From NCBI GenBank assembly GCA_003667245.1, contig RCNN01000120.1:32911-96910 (forward strand): a stretch of DNA of 64,000 bases. The letters are read 5' to 3'. This DNA comes from Heterostelium multicystogenum. Taxonomy: Eukaryota > Evosea > Eumycetozoa > Acytosteliales > Acytosteliaceae. The notes below the pieces were generated by a model. That model was not told the DNA's origin. It ran no database searches and worked only from the letters and a program-made list of their open reading frames with translations. A program made the translations under genes and the position numbers. Of the stretch, positions 44,510 through 56,792 are shown piece by piece (position 1 is the stretch's first letter; each line of letters opens with the position of its first letter).

Positions 44510-47298
44510 TTAGGACCATTTTACATTGATTGTAGTTAGCAATGATAAGTGCAAATTGTTGATGGTCAATGTATTAAGATTAGCATTGTATACATAGGAA
44601 CCATGTTTCTTGTCGTTGACTACAACCTGTGATACTTTCTTGACACCATAGACACTGATGGTGTCTATGTGGTTTTTAACGCTATAGTTGTTCTTCAATA
44701 CTTGGCTGGTTAGTTTATAGTGCTCAGGAGTTTCATCTACTGTAAACTTGATTTCAGAGAACTCATCTTTTTCTAGAGAACCTCTTGATATTCCATCATC
44801 AAGGAAGAGTGTACCAGAGGCAGAACCCTTTCTGCCCAAGGCCACAATTAAATGGAATGGCAATGTTCTTGCAATGCTTGTGGTAATGGGAATACCGCCT
44901 TTTGGTATCTTGAAGTTCGAAGTAGGTTGTGTCGGTATGATAAATCCTCCACGAAGATGAACATTGATCACATCAAAAGGAGCAAACAAATTTATACTTT
45001 TACCAACCTCGGGCTGAAGCTCACCCGTAAAGTAGTTATACCATATGTCTTTAGGGAAATAGGCCTGCACAGTGGTGACACCCTCCTCCAACACAGGAGA
45101 AACAAGGATACTTTCTCCAACTAAAAATTGCCGATCAATTGCATAGGTATTGGGATCCTTAGGATATTCAAAGAAAAGAGGGCGAATAACTGGACTTCCA
45201 CTTTTATGTGCCTGGTAGAATAGGCTGTAGTAAAATGGTAGTAGAGTGTATTTAGTGTGAATAGCTTTGGTAGCAATTTTAGTCACTGTTTCATTAAAAA
45301 CATAGGGTTCCTGTGGAATGGAATGGAAGTCATTGTGATTTCGTGAAAATGGATAGAAGTTGCCAAGTTGCATCCATCTTCCACAGAGCTCAGCTGTTGT
45401 GTTTCCACCAAATCCACATATATCAGCGCCAACCATTGGTATTCCAAACATATTCATGTTAATAATGCCAGGTATCGAGTAGTACATATCAGAGTAGCTG
45501 CTCATATTGTCTCCTAGCCAATGGGCCGCATGGGTGCCAGATCCTGGGAATGTAGAACGGCTGATGATAGTTGGACGCTTTAAAAGTGAAGACACTGCTT
45601 TGTATGTGCCAAGAGACATGGTATAGCCATAGAGATTGTGGGCATTGTAAACAGATACACCTCCATACATCTGAGTGGTGAGGTTAATGGTATGTTTGTC
45701 AAGCGAAACACCGCCAGGTATGTAGGGAGGATTGTTAGGGTCAAATCCATACATCTGCTTTTGATCATCACTTTTGTCACAATCACCATCACAAAAATTC
45801 GATACCTCATTCATATCTGTCCACACTCCATCGAATGGAACATCTTTACTGAAGCTCTTAAACCAACTTGCCCACCATGACTCTGTGCTTGGGTTTGAGA
45901 AATCTGGGAATAAAGTCTTTCCAGGCCAAACTTTTCCATAATAAGGCTCACCCTCTGCTGATCTAATATATCCTCCATTCTATTTAAAGCCATATCAAAT
46001 TTTAAACTCTATACTTATCAAATTTCAATTCACTACTTACCTCTAATAATTGAGTATATGGTTTATAACCATCTTCAACATGAATTCCAGGATCTACAAT
46101 CATTATATAGTGTTGGTTGTTGGAGTGCAACCAGTTTACATAATCTCTCATTTTATCTTTAGGAAAGTTAACAGGATCCAGGGTAAAGACTTTATATTTA
46201 TCCATATAATCAATATCATTCCACATTGTCTCTAACTTTAATTGCAGTAAGGAATTAATATTAATACAACTATTAAAATAATCCTAACTTACTGGAATAC
46301 CATGTTTTGCATAGTTGAGTACTACTTGTTTTGATTCATCTAATGACTTGTATCCCCATCTACATTGGTGCCAACCAAGTGACCAATAGGTAGGCAAACT
46401 AGGTGTTCCAATTACTTGTGAATATTGTTGAATAACTTCAATTGGAGAAGGCCCTACAAAGATGAAGAAGTCTAAAACTCCTCCTATCACTTTGTAAGTT
46501 AGAGAATCCAGCCTCATGGTTACATCTATTGCATTGGAATTTAAAAGGAATACACCATGTGCATTACCATTCTTTTGATTTAACTCCAAGTAAAAAGGGT
46601 GAGAACCATAAAGATTAAGATTTTCAGGTGCTCCTTGATCTTTTGCAAAGAGCGTATAAGTAAAGTTATTCTGAAGTCTCAATGGAGCAGCTCTTTCACC
46701 CAGACCATAGATATTTGGATATTGGTTCTCGAATCTTGTTGTCATCTCTAAATAATGATCTTCATACTTCAATTTCAGTGAGTATATTAATTTATGGAAA
46801 TAATTTAAATATACTTACTATGAGTCCATTTGTTGAACAATCCTCAGAAGGAACTGAATTAAATAGTATTTCTTTATCATGATTCATTATTTGGAAGCCA
46901 AAACTGTCCTGTGAAAACTTTAGTTTATAGTTTACTTTCTCTGGTTTTTCATTAACATTTAGTTTGTTAATATTGGGGACCTCCCAACGATGATTGTTTG
47001 GATCTGTTATTTTAATTCGTAGAATATTCTCTGTAAGATAATATACATCTAACTTTAGTTTTTTTATATTTTTTCCATAGTAACCTGGTGAAACCATTTG
47101 GAGCCACGCAGTGTAACCAGTTTTTGTTGACCTAAGATTGGATAATGAATAACTAGGACAACGGATTTGAGGAACATTTCGAAAGATCATATCTTGGATT
47201 TCATCCTTTTCTTGAGCCTGTTGAGTAGCAGAGGAAAGGGCTAACAGCAACAACAGTAAACCCAAAAGACAAAATTTATTACTATTTAGTTTTAACAT
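44510..47298 (-). CDS. gaa: Lysosomal-type alpha-glucosidase, glycoside hydrolase family 31
   Basis: Start 47298, stop 44510, four exons with three in-phase introns (about 46774-46800, 46227-46290 and 45976-46040), about 870 residues and no frame break. The signal peptide is MLKLNSNKFCLLGLLLLLLA. The GH31 N-terminal domain carries NIYGLGERAAPLRLQ and SHPFYLELNQKNGNAHGVFL. The catalytic domain has WHQCRWGYKSLDE, DIDYMDKYKVFTLDP, the nucleophile motif DGVWTDMNEVSNF (Asp of WTDMNE), FPGSGTHAAHWLGDN (general acid in GDN) and MVGADICGFGGNTT. The C-terminal beta domains end with TTINVKWS. It should hydrolyse terminal alpha-1,4 and 1,6 glucose, e.g. of glycogen in lysosomes. The symbol gaa follows the usual name for this enzyme and orthology is not tested. 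Confidence 0.9.
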
Positions 47299-48357
47299 TC
47301 TATTTTCTTTTTTATCTTCATTTAGAAGAGATAAGTTAACTGAATGATAATGAAATGATTAATGCTATTTATACTTATATAGAATTAATATTGATTTATT
47401 ATAATAAATAGAATTACATTTATCAAGAGATTTAAATCTATCAAATTGGAACATCCATGTTTTATTCCATCAACAAAAACCAACCATTCTAGTGAACAAC
47501 CACCTTCATATTGATTGATTGATTGATTGATTTCCACTCGCTAAATTAATTAAGGTGGTTCATTAGATAGTAGATGTCAGATTTGTGGGATGATTTTAAT
47601 ATAACACTTGTATTGAACACAATTCCACGTGTTTTTAATAATAGTTTTTTTAGTTAACAGGTGATTGTTGTAATCTAAAAACTAGTAATATCTAAATCCA
47701 ATATAAACATATTTTTGTTAAATTTAGTCAGTTATCCAATCTTGTCATTATAGTATTAATTTGATTTAATACATAATCCTATCCAATATCAGAATCAAAT
47801 AGTATATGAATTAAAACTATATTATTTGATTTTAATCTACCATGTTGTTCGAACAATGATTGAAGTCAATTGGAAGATCATAATAAATCATGTGGTATAT
47901 CTTTTTATGGTAAATTTTGTGATGAGTCGATTTTAAGATACTCAATAATCTAATATATTGTATTTTTTTAAAATGGCTTAATCATCTAATTTATTTAAAA
48001 TAGAGTGAAAAGGTTGATGATAGGTCCATGCTCAAATACCAATTAGCTTTCTTCTAAAAAGGTAATTGTATATTGATACATGGTTGAAAGATATTCGAAT
48101 TTGCAGAGGTTGGGATTGTTGTATAACAATTATATACGATTAAACAAGGCTAATTAAATCAGCGCTGATTGATTGAAATAAACCAAATCAAATTTCAATT
48201 TGGGTTCGATACAATTTGTTGGTTGAATAACTATAGCAACCTAACCTATTTGAAAAGACACCTAACGAATAAAGTGGAGTGGAATGGGATGGAATGGAAT
48301 GGAATGAATGACACCAAGTATTTTGCTTGGCTTGTCTTCCTGTGTGTTTGTTGTAGT
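47299..48357. other. Intergenic, no gene seen
   Basis: About 1 kb between the 5' end of the alpha-glucosidase gene and the 3' end of the GTPase gene. It has an ATTG repeat (47512-47530) and a GGAAT-type repeat (48275-48310). No reading frame or RNA was recognised. Confidence 0.5.
48275..48310 (+). repeat. GGAAT pentanucleotide repeat
   Basis: About six imperfect GGAAT/GGGAT/GGAGT units end just 50 bp before the stop of the GTPase gene. GGAAT repeats are not common in AT-rich dictyostelid DNA. Confidence 0.8.
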
Positions 48358-50604
48358 TTAAGGTTGAACTAAATCTTGAAAACTGTTGCTGTTGGAAAGT
48401 GAAGTTGAATAGGAGGGTTGAGGAAGATTGTGAACCGTCAGGTCATATGAAGATGGTAGAATGGAAGGCGATGAAATGGGAAGTGAGTTGGTTGGTGATG
48501 TTGATGGTGAAGCAAGTGGTGAAACTGATCTTGAGGAGGAGGACGATGTTGATGACATTGTGGATGAAGATGATACTGGGTTGTCTGTGTCTAAATTATA
48601 ATTTGAAGATGGTACATGAATAGATGGATTTCTTCCATTGTTTCTAAATCCAAATCCCATTTTCCACTTTCCACTGCTGTTGTTTGATTTATGATGGTGG
48701 TGATGATGATGGTGATGTGTCTTGTGGTTTTCGAAATTGGACAATGACTGTGATATTTGTCTCTGTGGATTGTAACGAATGTTGCTGATGGTTGAATTTA
48801 CATGGTTAGGTGGCACAGATGGTCTTGGCGACAAGTTTGACGACTCCTCGTTGATGGTCGATAGGTTTGAATTGGAATATGAGTGCATATTTGAAGATGA
48901 AAGTATTGATGAGTCCAACTTCAAACTCGATGAAAGTACTTCTTGATTGTCCAATGCCGACTCCAGGTGAAGATTCTCCATGAGAGTGTTCCACTTTTTA
49001 ATGTTCTCCTCGAGTGCACTCTGTACAATTTCTTTGGTAATATTTTTTGAGCGAGAGTGATGGTGATTCAGCTGAAGATGTGGATTCATCAGCTTCTTGA
49101 GACAATTGCATATCTTAAGATACTCATGACTTCGCTGCTTCTCCAACATGGAAAGATCTTTATATCGCGAGCCCATTGAACGTTGTAAGAGATCCTCGAG
49201 TTGTTTTCCAATCCTTCCATAGAACTCTGTTGCCAAATTCTGTAGCTCCGTCAGCTTGAGGATATCTGATGGCTGTGTCTTTGGTCGCTCTGGCTGAACG
49301 GATGACACCAAGACAGGACCATTTGCTTCGTCTTTCTTTTCTGCTGTCGAATCTGATGAGCTGGATATATTGACTGCCCTGCTTGAATCATGTGATTTCT
49401 TGGGTGACACCAAACCACTAGAAGATGGCGGTGATCCTCCAGTTGGGGTTGTATCCTTGGAGCTTGATGTATCGAGTGCTTTCAGTTTCGATGTATTTGG
49501 ATTCAGTATTATAGTTGGCATTGATTGAGAAATCATTCTCTCTTTATTCAGTTTCATCGATGAATGTCTAGAATCTGAAGTCTGTATGGTAATGATAGTA
49601 GATCGTTTCTTGGAATCCATTTCTTGTTGCTTTCGCTCCAATACCAAATCTAACAATTTTTCTATTCCATCTTTGACACCATTGTCTTTCTTTGCACTAG
49701 TGAACTTCCAAAAATTATATTCACAAGCTTTGCAATACTGTGATAGGAACCATGTAAGTTGTGGTATTCAATTTGAAAATTCAATCGACTTACATTTTCT
49801 AAATCCGAACTATTTATAACTGGGTCGCCAAGATCAGATTTGTTGGCAAATAATGCAATTGGGATTCTGTGATCCAGATTATAACGACGAAGCACAGTCT
49901 TCCACTCGTCCATTGCCACGATAGATGATGCATTCGTTGAATCAAACATCATTATGACACCTGAAACACCATTGAAAATAGAGGCAACGTGCTTTCCTCT
50001 AATCTCAGCTTGAGGTACATCTAAAAACTGTATATAATAATAACTATTGGATTGGTAGGGAGCAGGTGGCTGTTGTGGTTGTGGTTGCTGTTGCTGCTGT
50101 TGGTTTTGGAATTGTAGTTGTAGGTCATTTGAAAGTGGAGATGGTTGCTGAGAATTGGATGTAGCTATGGGCTCCAAAATCAAAGTAGATAAATCGACTC
50201 CAATCGTTGGAATATATGAATTTGTAAAGCATTCCTGTAGATATCTTCTTATTAAACTAGATTTTCCAACCTGTTGTCCACCTAGAATCTAGAGTTACAA
50301 AAAAGATTAGAGTAAATTTATGGAATTTCCATGGCTATTGCCAACTTACCACAATTTTCAATACATGTTCAACTGGAAGCTCACGATAAATATTTTTGGG
50401 TGAACCTGAGTTGGAAGTGGATGACGAAGTTGCAAAGGATGAGTTGTGGTCATCAAAGTTGGTATGTGCAGCTGCGCCAGACGACGCCGAAGAGGAGTCA
50501 GAAGATGAAGATATACTATTGCTGTCTTTGCATGTTACAGAACTGTTGTTACTGCTGCTGTTGTTGTCTTTCTTTAACAAAGTATCAAGAAATTTACTAA
50601 ACAT
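48358..50604 (-). CDS. Unusual Ras/Rab-like GTPase with poly-Gln insert and long C-terminal extension
   Basis: Start 50604, stop 48358, three exons (introns at about 50290-50340 and 49745-49790), about 700 residues, no frame break. A Ser/Asn-rich N-terminus precedes VEHVLKIV, then the P-loop GGQQVGKSSLIRRYLQECF and a Rab-like YIPTIGVDLS switch I. A Gln/Pro-rich insert of about 50 residues (QNQQQQQQPQPQQPP) separates it from the switch II region. There FLDVPQAEIRGKHVA replaces the usual DTAGQE. GVIMMFDSTN, FANKSDL (G4) and FTSAKKDNG (G5 SAK) follow normally. The C-terminal extension of about 450 residues has Ser-rich and poly-His runs and no Cys-containing prenylation tail (ends FQDLVQP). The missing G3 Gln suggests altered hydrolysis. 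This is not a classical Rab. Confidence 0.8.
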
Positions 50605-52490
50605 CGCTCAACTCTAACTTGGCAAACTCAACTCTTTATTTCTTTCTAAAACTAAAACTACTCTAATTTAGTTTTCTCACACTCACTCTATTTTCCAGGC
50701 AATTTCTATTGTTGACTATTATACTATTGTATTTGTAACATTAAATTAATTCTACTGATTCTATCTATTTTAATACTACTAATTAAATTCTTTTACTAAT
50801 TTCTAAATAATTATTAACTGATTCAATGATTGTTGTGATTGGTGTAATACTGCTGTTGTAAAATGCGTTGAGTTTAATTGTTGTGATTATTGTAATTCAA
50901 ATTTGGCTGATGGTGAGTGATCCTCCTGATCTGGTGGCTGTTACAATGTGGTTAAACCAGTGTTTGTCTCTACTGTTATTTCGAGTTGTGTGCAAAAATA
51001 AAAATGATTAGAATGTATTCAGATTGTTTGGCTCGAATCTGATTTCTAAAAGTGGGAAATTAAATTTGAGGATTGTTGTTGTCCCTCAATCTGGCTGAGC
51101 AAGTATACTCTTTATTGAAATATCTCTAAATTTAAAGATTGAACGAAACTTTAACAAACTATTTATATATTTAAGCAAGTATACTGATCATACAAATAAA
51201 TAATAATAATAAATATATATCTCTCTTTTATAAAAGAGGAAGTAGGTGGAAGAAGTACTGAAAATGTAAAAACCGATTTAACAAATTATCCTATTTGGTG
51301 ATGATGCTTTTGATTGTTTTCGAGCGTGATGGGGTGGGTATATTTATTTATTTATTATTTGTTTATTTGATTGTTTGTTTGGGTGTTACAGTATTATTAG
51401 TGTTAGTGCTATGTGTTGTATAAATATGTATATTCTGATGATCAAAAACTATTTGTGAAGTGATGATGATGAATGAGCGATTTTTGATTTTCTATTCACT
51501 AACAACTACTACTACTACGAATATAACTATGATTTCTACTACTAATGCTACTATAGTACATTAGAAATTTATTATAATTATTATTATTATTATTATTACG
51601 TAATAAGTAAAGTTGTTTGTTAAAAATGAACAGTGTGTTGTTGTTGCTTGTTGTTGTTTGATGTTTTAAATGATGTGGAATACTCTATTGGTGTTGTTGG
51701 TGCGCGTTGTTCTGGTGTGGAAGAGAAGTAGAAATTGTAAATCAACAAAACAAAATCAATAATATTAATATATACGAAAATTTAAATAGATTTCTAAAAA
51801 ATTATCATGATCTAAAACCAGACCACCCTCTGTTTTTGCTAGCTCTTTGAGCTTTATTTGCAGGATGAATCAAGAAAATGTAAAAAGAAATTTCGAAATC
51901 CAGTTTTTAGCCAAAATATTCTTTATAAGGAATATTTGATCAAAAATTAAGACACGAATTAGATTATTCGTAACTTTATAGACATCAAATAGAAATTATG
52001 ATATTTGAAAGTTAAAAGAATAAATAAATATGTATGCAAATCAAAATACATTCATAGAGAATTTATAAGAATATTATTAATCTTTTTAAAATAAATATAT
52101 ATGTGAATTTTATTTGGCGCTTCTCAGTTAGTCTTCTTTATTTTAGCAAAATGATTGTGGACCAAAAAGTTATTTTTAAGAATTGTTTTTGTGGGGGTAA
52201 TCATCTGATTAAAACACTGGTTAAAATAAATTCTGGGAGTGTGATTTTGAATCAGCGCAACCATTCATTCTAATAATTATAAATACATTATTATTTTTAT
52301 TCTCTATGCAAATATTCTTAAATTAAATTGTTTAACTTAGCTAATCAAATCAAATTAAACATATCATATCAAAGCTTTGCATTAACAAGGCCTTGTTAGT
52401 TGGTTACTTTGATTGTGCTTTGTGCATTGAACATTTGATAGCCTATAGAAGATTCAGTTGTAACACAGTAGTAGTCGGTGTGAGTGGAGA
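50605..52490. other. Long divergent intergenic region (1.9 kb)
   Basis: Between the GTPase and GRAM genes, which are transcribed away from it. It contains ACT/GTT-rich blocks (51480-51560), an ATT tract (51570-51600) and AT-rich DNA. It must hold both promoters. No RNA or reading frame was recognised. Confidence 0.5.
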
Positions 52491-54276
52491 ATGAGTGACA
52501 AGAAAGATAAAAATAAAAAAGAAAAGAAGCATCGTCGAAGTCTGTCCAACTCCTCGGCTCATGAGTCGGATATAGAGGCGTCGGACGCCTCTGACAATGA
52601 GAAGGTGCAGAAGAAGTTCAAATTGGATGCTTCCGACCATGCATTGGTAACCATGAAATGCCACTACAAATCTCGAAAGGGAAAGCTAAGACTTACTGTC
52701 GAGCATCTTTGCTTCCTGGCGAGTATACAGCTTGGCGGATCGAAAAAAGAAGCTGATTGCTCTTAAAGACATCCTTGATATCGAGTGCTCCAACGAGAAG
52801 GGTGTCACTATAGTCTTGAAGAGTGGCAAGTCCATGCTGTTCCACTTTAAGGAGAACAGGGAGGCATTCAACCATATCGAGGCCCAGTGGATCAACATGG
52901 GAAACGGCAGAGGAAAGCTGGCTGATGGCCCACTGAACACGAGCATCGAAAGCATGGTGGGCGGAGGTGGACAGAGAAGCAGAGGAAACAGCATCAGCAG
53001 TGAGAATGGGGCATCAAACCCCAACTATAGATACAGCGGCAACTTTGAAAATCAATTGAATCAGTCACTTACACTTGAGGACAAACTAAGCGATTCCTAT
53101 GGCAATGACTTGGAAAAAGCCAATGCTTCACTCAGAAGACACTTTGACGTGCCGTACTCCGAGAGTGTAGTGCGAGAATATCAATGTGCCCACAAAGGAT
53201 CAATCCTGCAGCAACACGGTAAGCTCTATGTCACACAAAGATTCCTATATTTCTACTCGGGTCTGGCTTCCAGACATCAAAAGGTAAGTTAACATGTAGT
53301 CATTCCCAATAGAGTATCCCGTTAACTTTGGCTTATGAAAATCCATCTAGTTTACAATTAAGTTGTTAGATGTGGTCGATATATGCTTACCAGAACAGAG
53401 TAAAAAGTCAATCTTGGTCTCAACTAAACAAGAAGCCGTATGTATAAGAGTTGAGCTGAATTCATATAAATGGTAATAGCAAACGGACTAACTAATGGTA
53501 TCGTATACCGATAATATTATAGTATTTATTTACAGGATTTAAATATAAACGATCAGTTGTGTTTAAACAATTGAACGACTTCCTGTACGATTCCAAACAA
53601 CATGGCGAAGTGCCAGAGCAGAAGATTTCAGTTGGTGGATTTACAAATACGCCTGTTCAGATGCTCATAGGTGAAACTGAGGCTAGTATAAATAACCAAT
53701 CGCCCAAGACTAGAGCGAGAACAGGATCCATTAGTGATAGATTGGAAAAGATTGAAGGTTTGTCATCGCCAGTTGTATTGCCAGAAGCAGAACAACAACC
53801 AAATCCAACAGAAAACAATGAAAATTCTACTGAGAATGCAACAGCATCTCCTACAACAACGACTCCAACTGAAACATCTAACAACAGTGATAAAACAGAA
53901 AGCAAAGCGACAAAGTCATCTATTTGGAAGCCATCAAGGAATAGAATTCAAATGAAACTTAGCAGAGACAAATCTCCTGAACAGCAAACAGAAACAACAG
54001 AATCTCCAAAGTCCAAGAATAACACTTCAGCACCAACAACAAGTTTGACCAGCAGTAGCAACAATAAGACCACATTACCATCTTCATCTAGCACAACACC
54101 ACTTCCAAAGTCCAACACAGTTTTCATCGTACTCTTCAGTTTCATCAATTATCGCAAGCAAGCCAAATGTCAAATCGGAGTCATTGGATTTAGCTCCGCC
54201 AACAGCATCGACTCCACTTTTTAAACACGATCCACGACTTGGCTCCAAGGTTAAAAAGAGATGTTGCTGCTTCTAA
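52491..54276 (+). CDS. GRAM-domain protein with Lys-Arg-Cys-Cys-Cys-Phe C-terminus
   Basis: From ATG at 52491 the protein opens with a Lys-rich and Ser-rich segment (MSDKKDKNKKEKKHRRSLSN). A first GRAM/PH-like unit follows (TMKCHYKSRKGKLRLTVEHL, then KLIALKDILDIECSNEKG), joined after one A is dropped from the A6 run at 52743-52748. A second GRAM unit is VPYSESVVREYQCAHKGSIL with KLYVTQRFLYFYSGLAS, FTIKLLDVVDICLPEQSK, then KYKRSVVFKQLNDFLYD. Introns lie near 53285-53349 and 53440-53536. The Ser/Thr/Asn-rich C-terminal part breaks at TTTT 54121-54124. The next frame continues SSYSSVSSIIASKPNVKSES and ends KVKKRCCCF, stop at 54276. A polybasic stretch with three Cys suits lipid anchoring. GRAM domains usually bind phosphoinositides. 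Confidence 0.75.
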
Positions 54277-54378
54277 TCAAACCATCTACATCATCATTAC
54301 AAAGACATATGCATCGTCATTATTATATAACTCAAATCGAATTAAATATAATCTGTTCTATCAAACAACACTTTATTC

Positions 54379-55508
54379 TTAAGATGAAGTTGTTGTCTCT
54401 GTTTGTTGTTGTGGAGGTAATGGTATTACACTGTTGTAATGCTCACCAAGTGTAAATGCATGCTTATGATAAGATAGATGAATTGATTTGTTACTCTTGT
54501 TTGCGTTGTTGCTGCTGTTGTTATTGAGGAATTCTTCACCAATGACAATGTCAGGTGAGTATGCGTTGTGAATGACTATTGGTGTCTTTAGTGAGTGTGA
54601 AATTGCCTTGAGTTCCAAGTGACCACCCCATTTACCGTCCTTGAGAACTGTGCTCTGGCAGTACTCTTCAATGGGGTTGTCGCAGTCGTCATAGTCGTCT
54701 TCAGCCAAAACAAAAGGCAGAAACTCATCAGCATTAGCACGAATATAGTTTGCTGCCATGAGTCTGAGTTTCTTCTGATATCCACTAGATACATCCTTTT
54801 CACCGATTGAACCATTCACCAACAATTGATTGGCAATTGCATTGTATAAACAGTCACCATCTGATCTTATCTATAGATATAGGTTAGAAGAACGGCTAGT
54901 CGATTGCTTGTTTGCTGCCAACTTACATGCTTGATAGTCAATGACAATGGAGTTAGTTTCTTTGCAAAGTCAGCAAACTCCACAGCACCCTTTGAGATAT
55001 GGTTCTTTTTCTCTTCTTCAAGTTGTTTGGCACGAGCTTCTTCCTCTTCAAGTTTCTTTTGTTTCTTTAGCTGTATCTTTGAAGGGCCTTTCTGCTCCGA
55101 GTGATTGGCAATCAAGAGATCGTTGATGCCCTTTTCAATTTGTTTTTGTTCTTCATCGAATCGGCTCATCTCTTGCTTGTGCTTCGCGAGTAGCTCTTCT
55201 TCCATCTTCTTTGTCTTGAGAGCCATCTCATCTTTTGCTTTCTTGTCTTTCTTTGGAACGGAATGCGACATCTTGTCAATTTGCTGCTGTAACTTCTTTA
55301 ATTCCATCTTGTGTCTCTGTACCATCTTTCCTTTAGACTCTAACTTTGAATCATCATCATCATCACCTTCGCTATCACTTCTTGCATCATCATTTTTCTC
55401 AGCTTTTACATCATCTTCTTGCTCGTCATCTTTGACCTCCTCTTTTACATTTTCTTCCTTTTCCTCATCAACAACAACTAGCAACTTATTTGGTTTCTTT
55501 TTACCCAT
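54379..55508 (-). CDS. otud6b: OTU deubiquitinase, OTUD6B-type
   Basis: Two exons (54927-55508 and 54379-54870) join in phase 0 to 357 residues, with no frame break. The N-terminus has an acidic, Lys-rich coiled coil (MGKKKPNKLLVVVDEEKEEN, then KMELKKLQQQIDKM and EELLAKHKQEMSRFDE). An OTU cysteine-protease domain follows: RSDGDCLYNAIANQLLV (catalytic Asp and Cys), LRLMAANYIRANADEFLPFV, EYCQSTVLKDGKWGGHLELK, and the catalytic His in FTLGEHYNSVIPL. This order, with the coiled coil before the OTU domain, matches human OTUD6B and yeast OTU2, cytosolic deubiquitinases linked to translation and the proteasome. Its 3' end is 102 bp from the convergent GRAM gene, and its 5' end 223 bp from the divergent pyrophosphatase gene. 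Confidence 0.9.
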
Positions 55509-55731
55509 TTGTTTACAACTATAATTATAGTTATCTATAAGATATAACTGACTGATTGACTGACTGATTTAGTAAATGAACTAATAGAGTGAAGTTAATA
55601 ATATTATGTTATGAGATAAACACAATTGTGTGGTTTGAAAATATAATTTTTACAACTCAGCTTACCAACTTGCGGATATTCAACCAGTGTCCAGACATCT
55701 CATTTCACCGACTCGTCTGTTTTAGTTAAAT

Positions 55732-56681
55732 ATGTTCAAGCTAAGATCATCTACACCATCGTCTTTGATAAGATTATATAATAGCTATGGATTATCTCAA
55801 GCCAAGAGATTCTATACTTCAAAATTAAATGTAATATGTAATGCAGTTTGTAAATGAACAACGCACTATGATTGCTAATCGTGTATTGCAAAAATGGAAT
55901 AGATTAAATTTGAAGAGGTAGGCAAAGAAGGTACCTTTGACTATCGTGTTAAGTACTTCAAGCAAGATAGTGGTGATCAGGTTTCACCTTGGCATGAGAT
56001 ACCTTTGATTAGCAAAGCAGGTGCTGCAAACACTGCTACAATCTATAACTATATCAATGAGATGCCAAAGAACTCCAATGCAAAGATGGAGGTGAACACA
56101 AAGGAGCTATTCAATCCTATCAAGCAGGATATCAAGAAAGGTCAATTAAGATACATCAAGCATGGAAATCTTTTATTTAACTATGGTTGCTTACCACAGA
56201 CCTGGGAGAATCCAAAGGAGGCTGATCACCTTACTGGTTTATTTGGTGACAATGATCCCATCGATGTTGTAGAGGTCGGAACTAGGGTTATTGCACGTGG
56301 TGAGATCAAGCAGGTCAAAGTATTGGGTGCCTTAGCACTTATCGATGAAGGTGAAACTGACTGGAAAGTATTGGCCATTGACATTGAGGATCCAAATGCC
56401 AACAAAATCAACAGTAAATATGATTCATTCTTCATTCACCGAGCTTCAATACTAATACTGAAAACTTAGATTTGGAAGACTTGGAAAAATTACAACCAGG
56501 AACCGTCGAAAAAGTCAGACACTGGTATAAAGTTTATAAAGTTGCTGAGGGCAAAGGAGAGAATGAATATGCCTTAGGTGGTAATCCAATCGATGCCCAG
56601 CAAACACATAAAGTCATCAACGAGACACATCAATTTTGGAAAGATTTGGTTGGAACCAACATGAAATTTACACTAAACTAA
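55732..56681 (+). CDS. Soluble inorganic pyrophosphatase with presequence-like N-terminus
   Basis: Exon 1 (55732-55830) encodes MFKLRSSTPSSLIRLYNSYG and ends FYTSKLN, a basic, hydroxylated sequence typical of mitochondrial import signals. Exon 2 starts at 55903 in phase 0: IKFEEVGKEGTFDYRVKYFK, then SPWHEIPLISKAG and MEVNTKELFNPIKQDIKKG. The pyrophosphatase signature DNDPIDVVEVGTRVI carries the metal-binding Asp residues. Near 56430-56445 one base is missing, and the next frame goes on as LEDLEKLQPGTVEKVRHWYK, ending HQFWKDLVGTNMKFTLN at 56681. The length of about 290 residues fits family I enzymes. It hydrolyses PPi and drives biosynthesis. It may be the mitochondrial form, an inference from the first 33 residues. 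Confidence 0.85.
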
Positions 56682-56792
56682 AAAGATAGGTAGAGCTACA
56701 CTCCAGGATTGAATGCTATACATAAAAAGGGTTTATTTATATATTATGTTATTATATTTTGATTTATAAATATTATTTCAACTAGATCTTCT

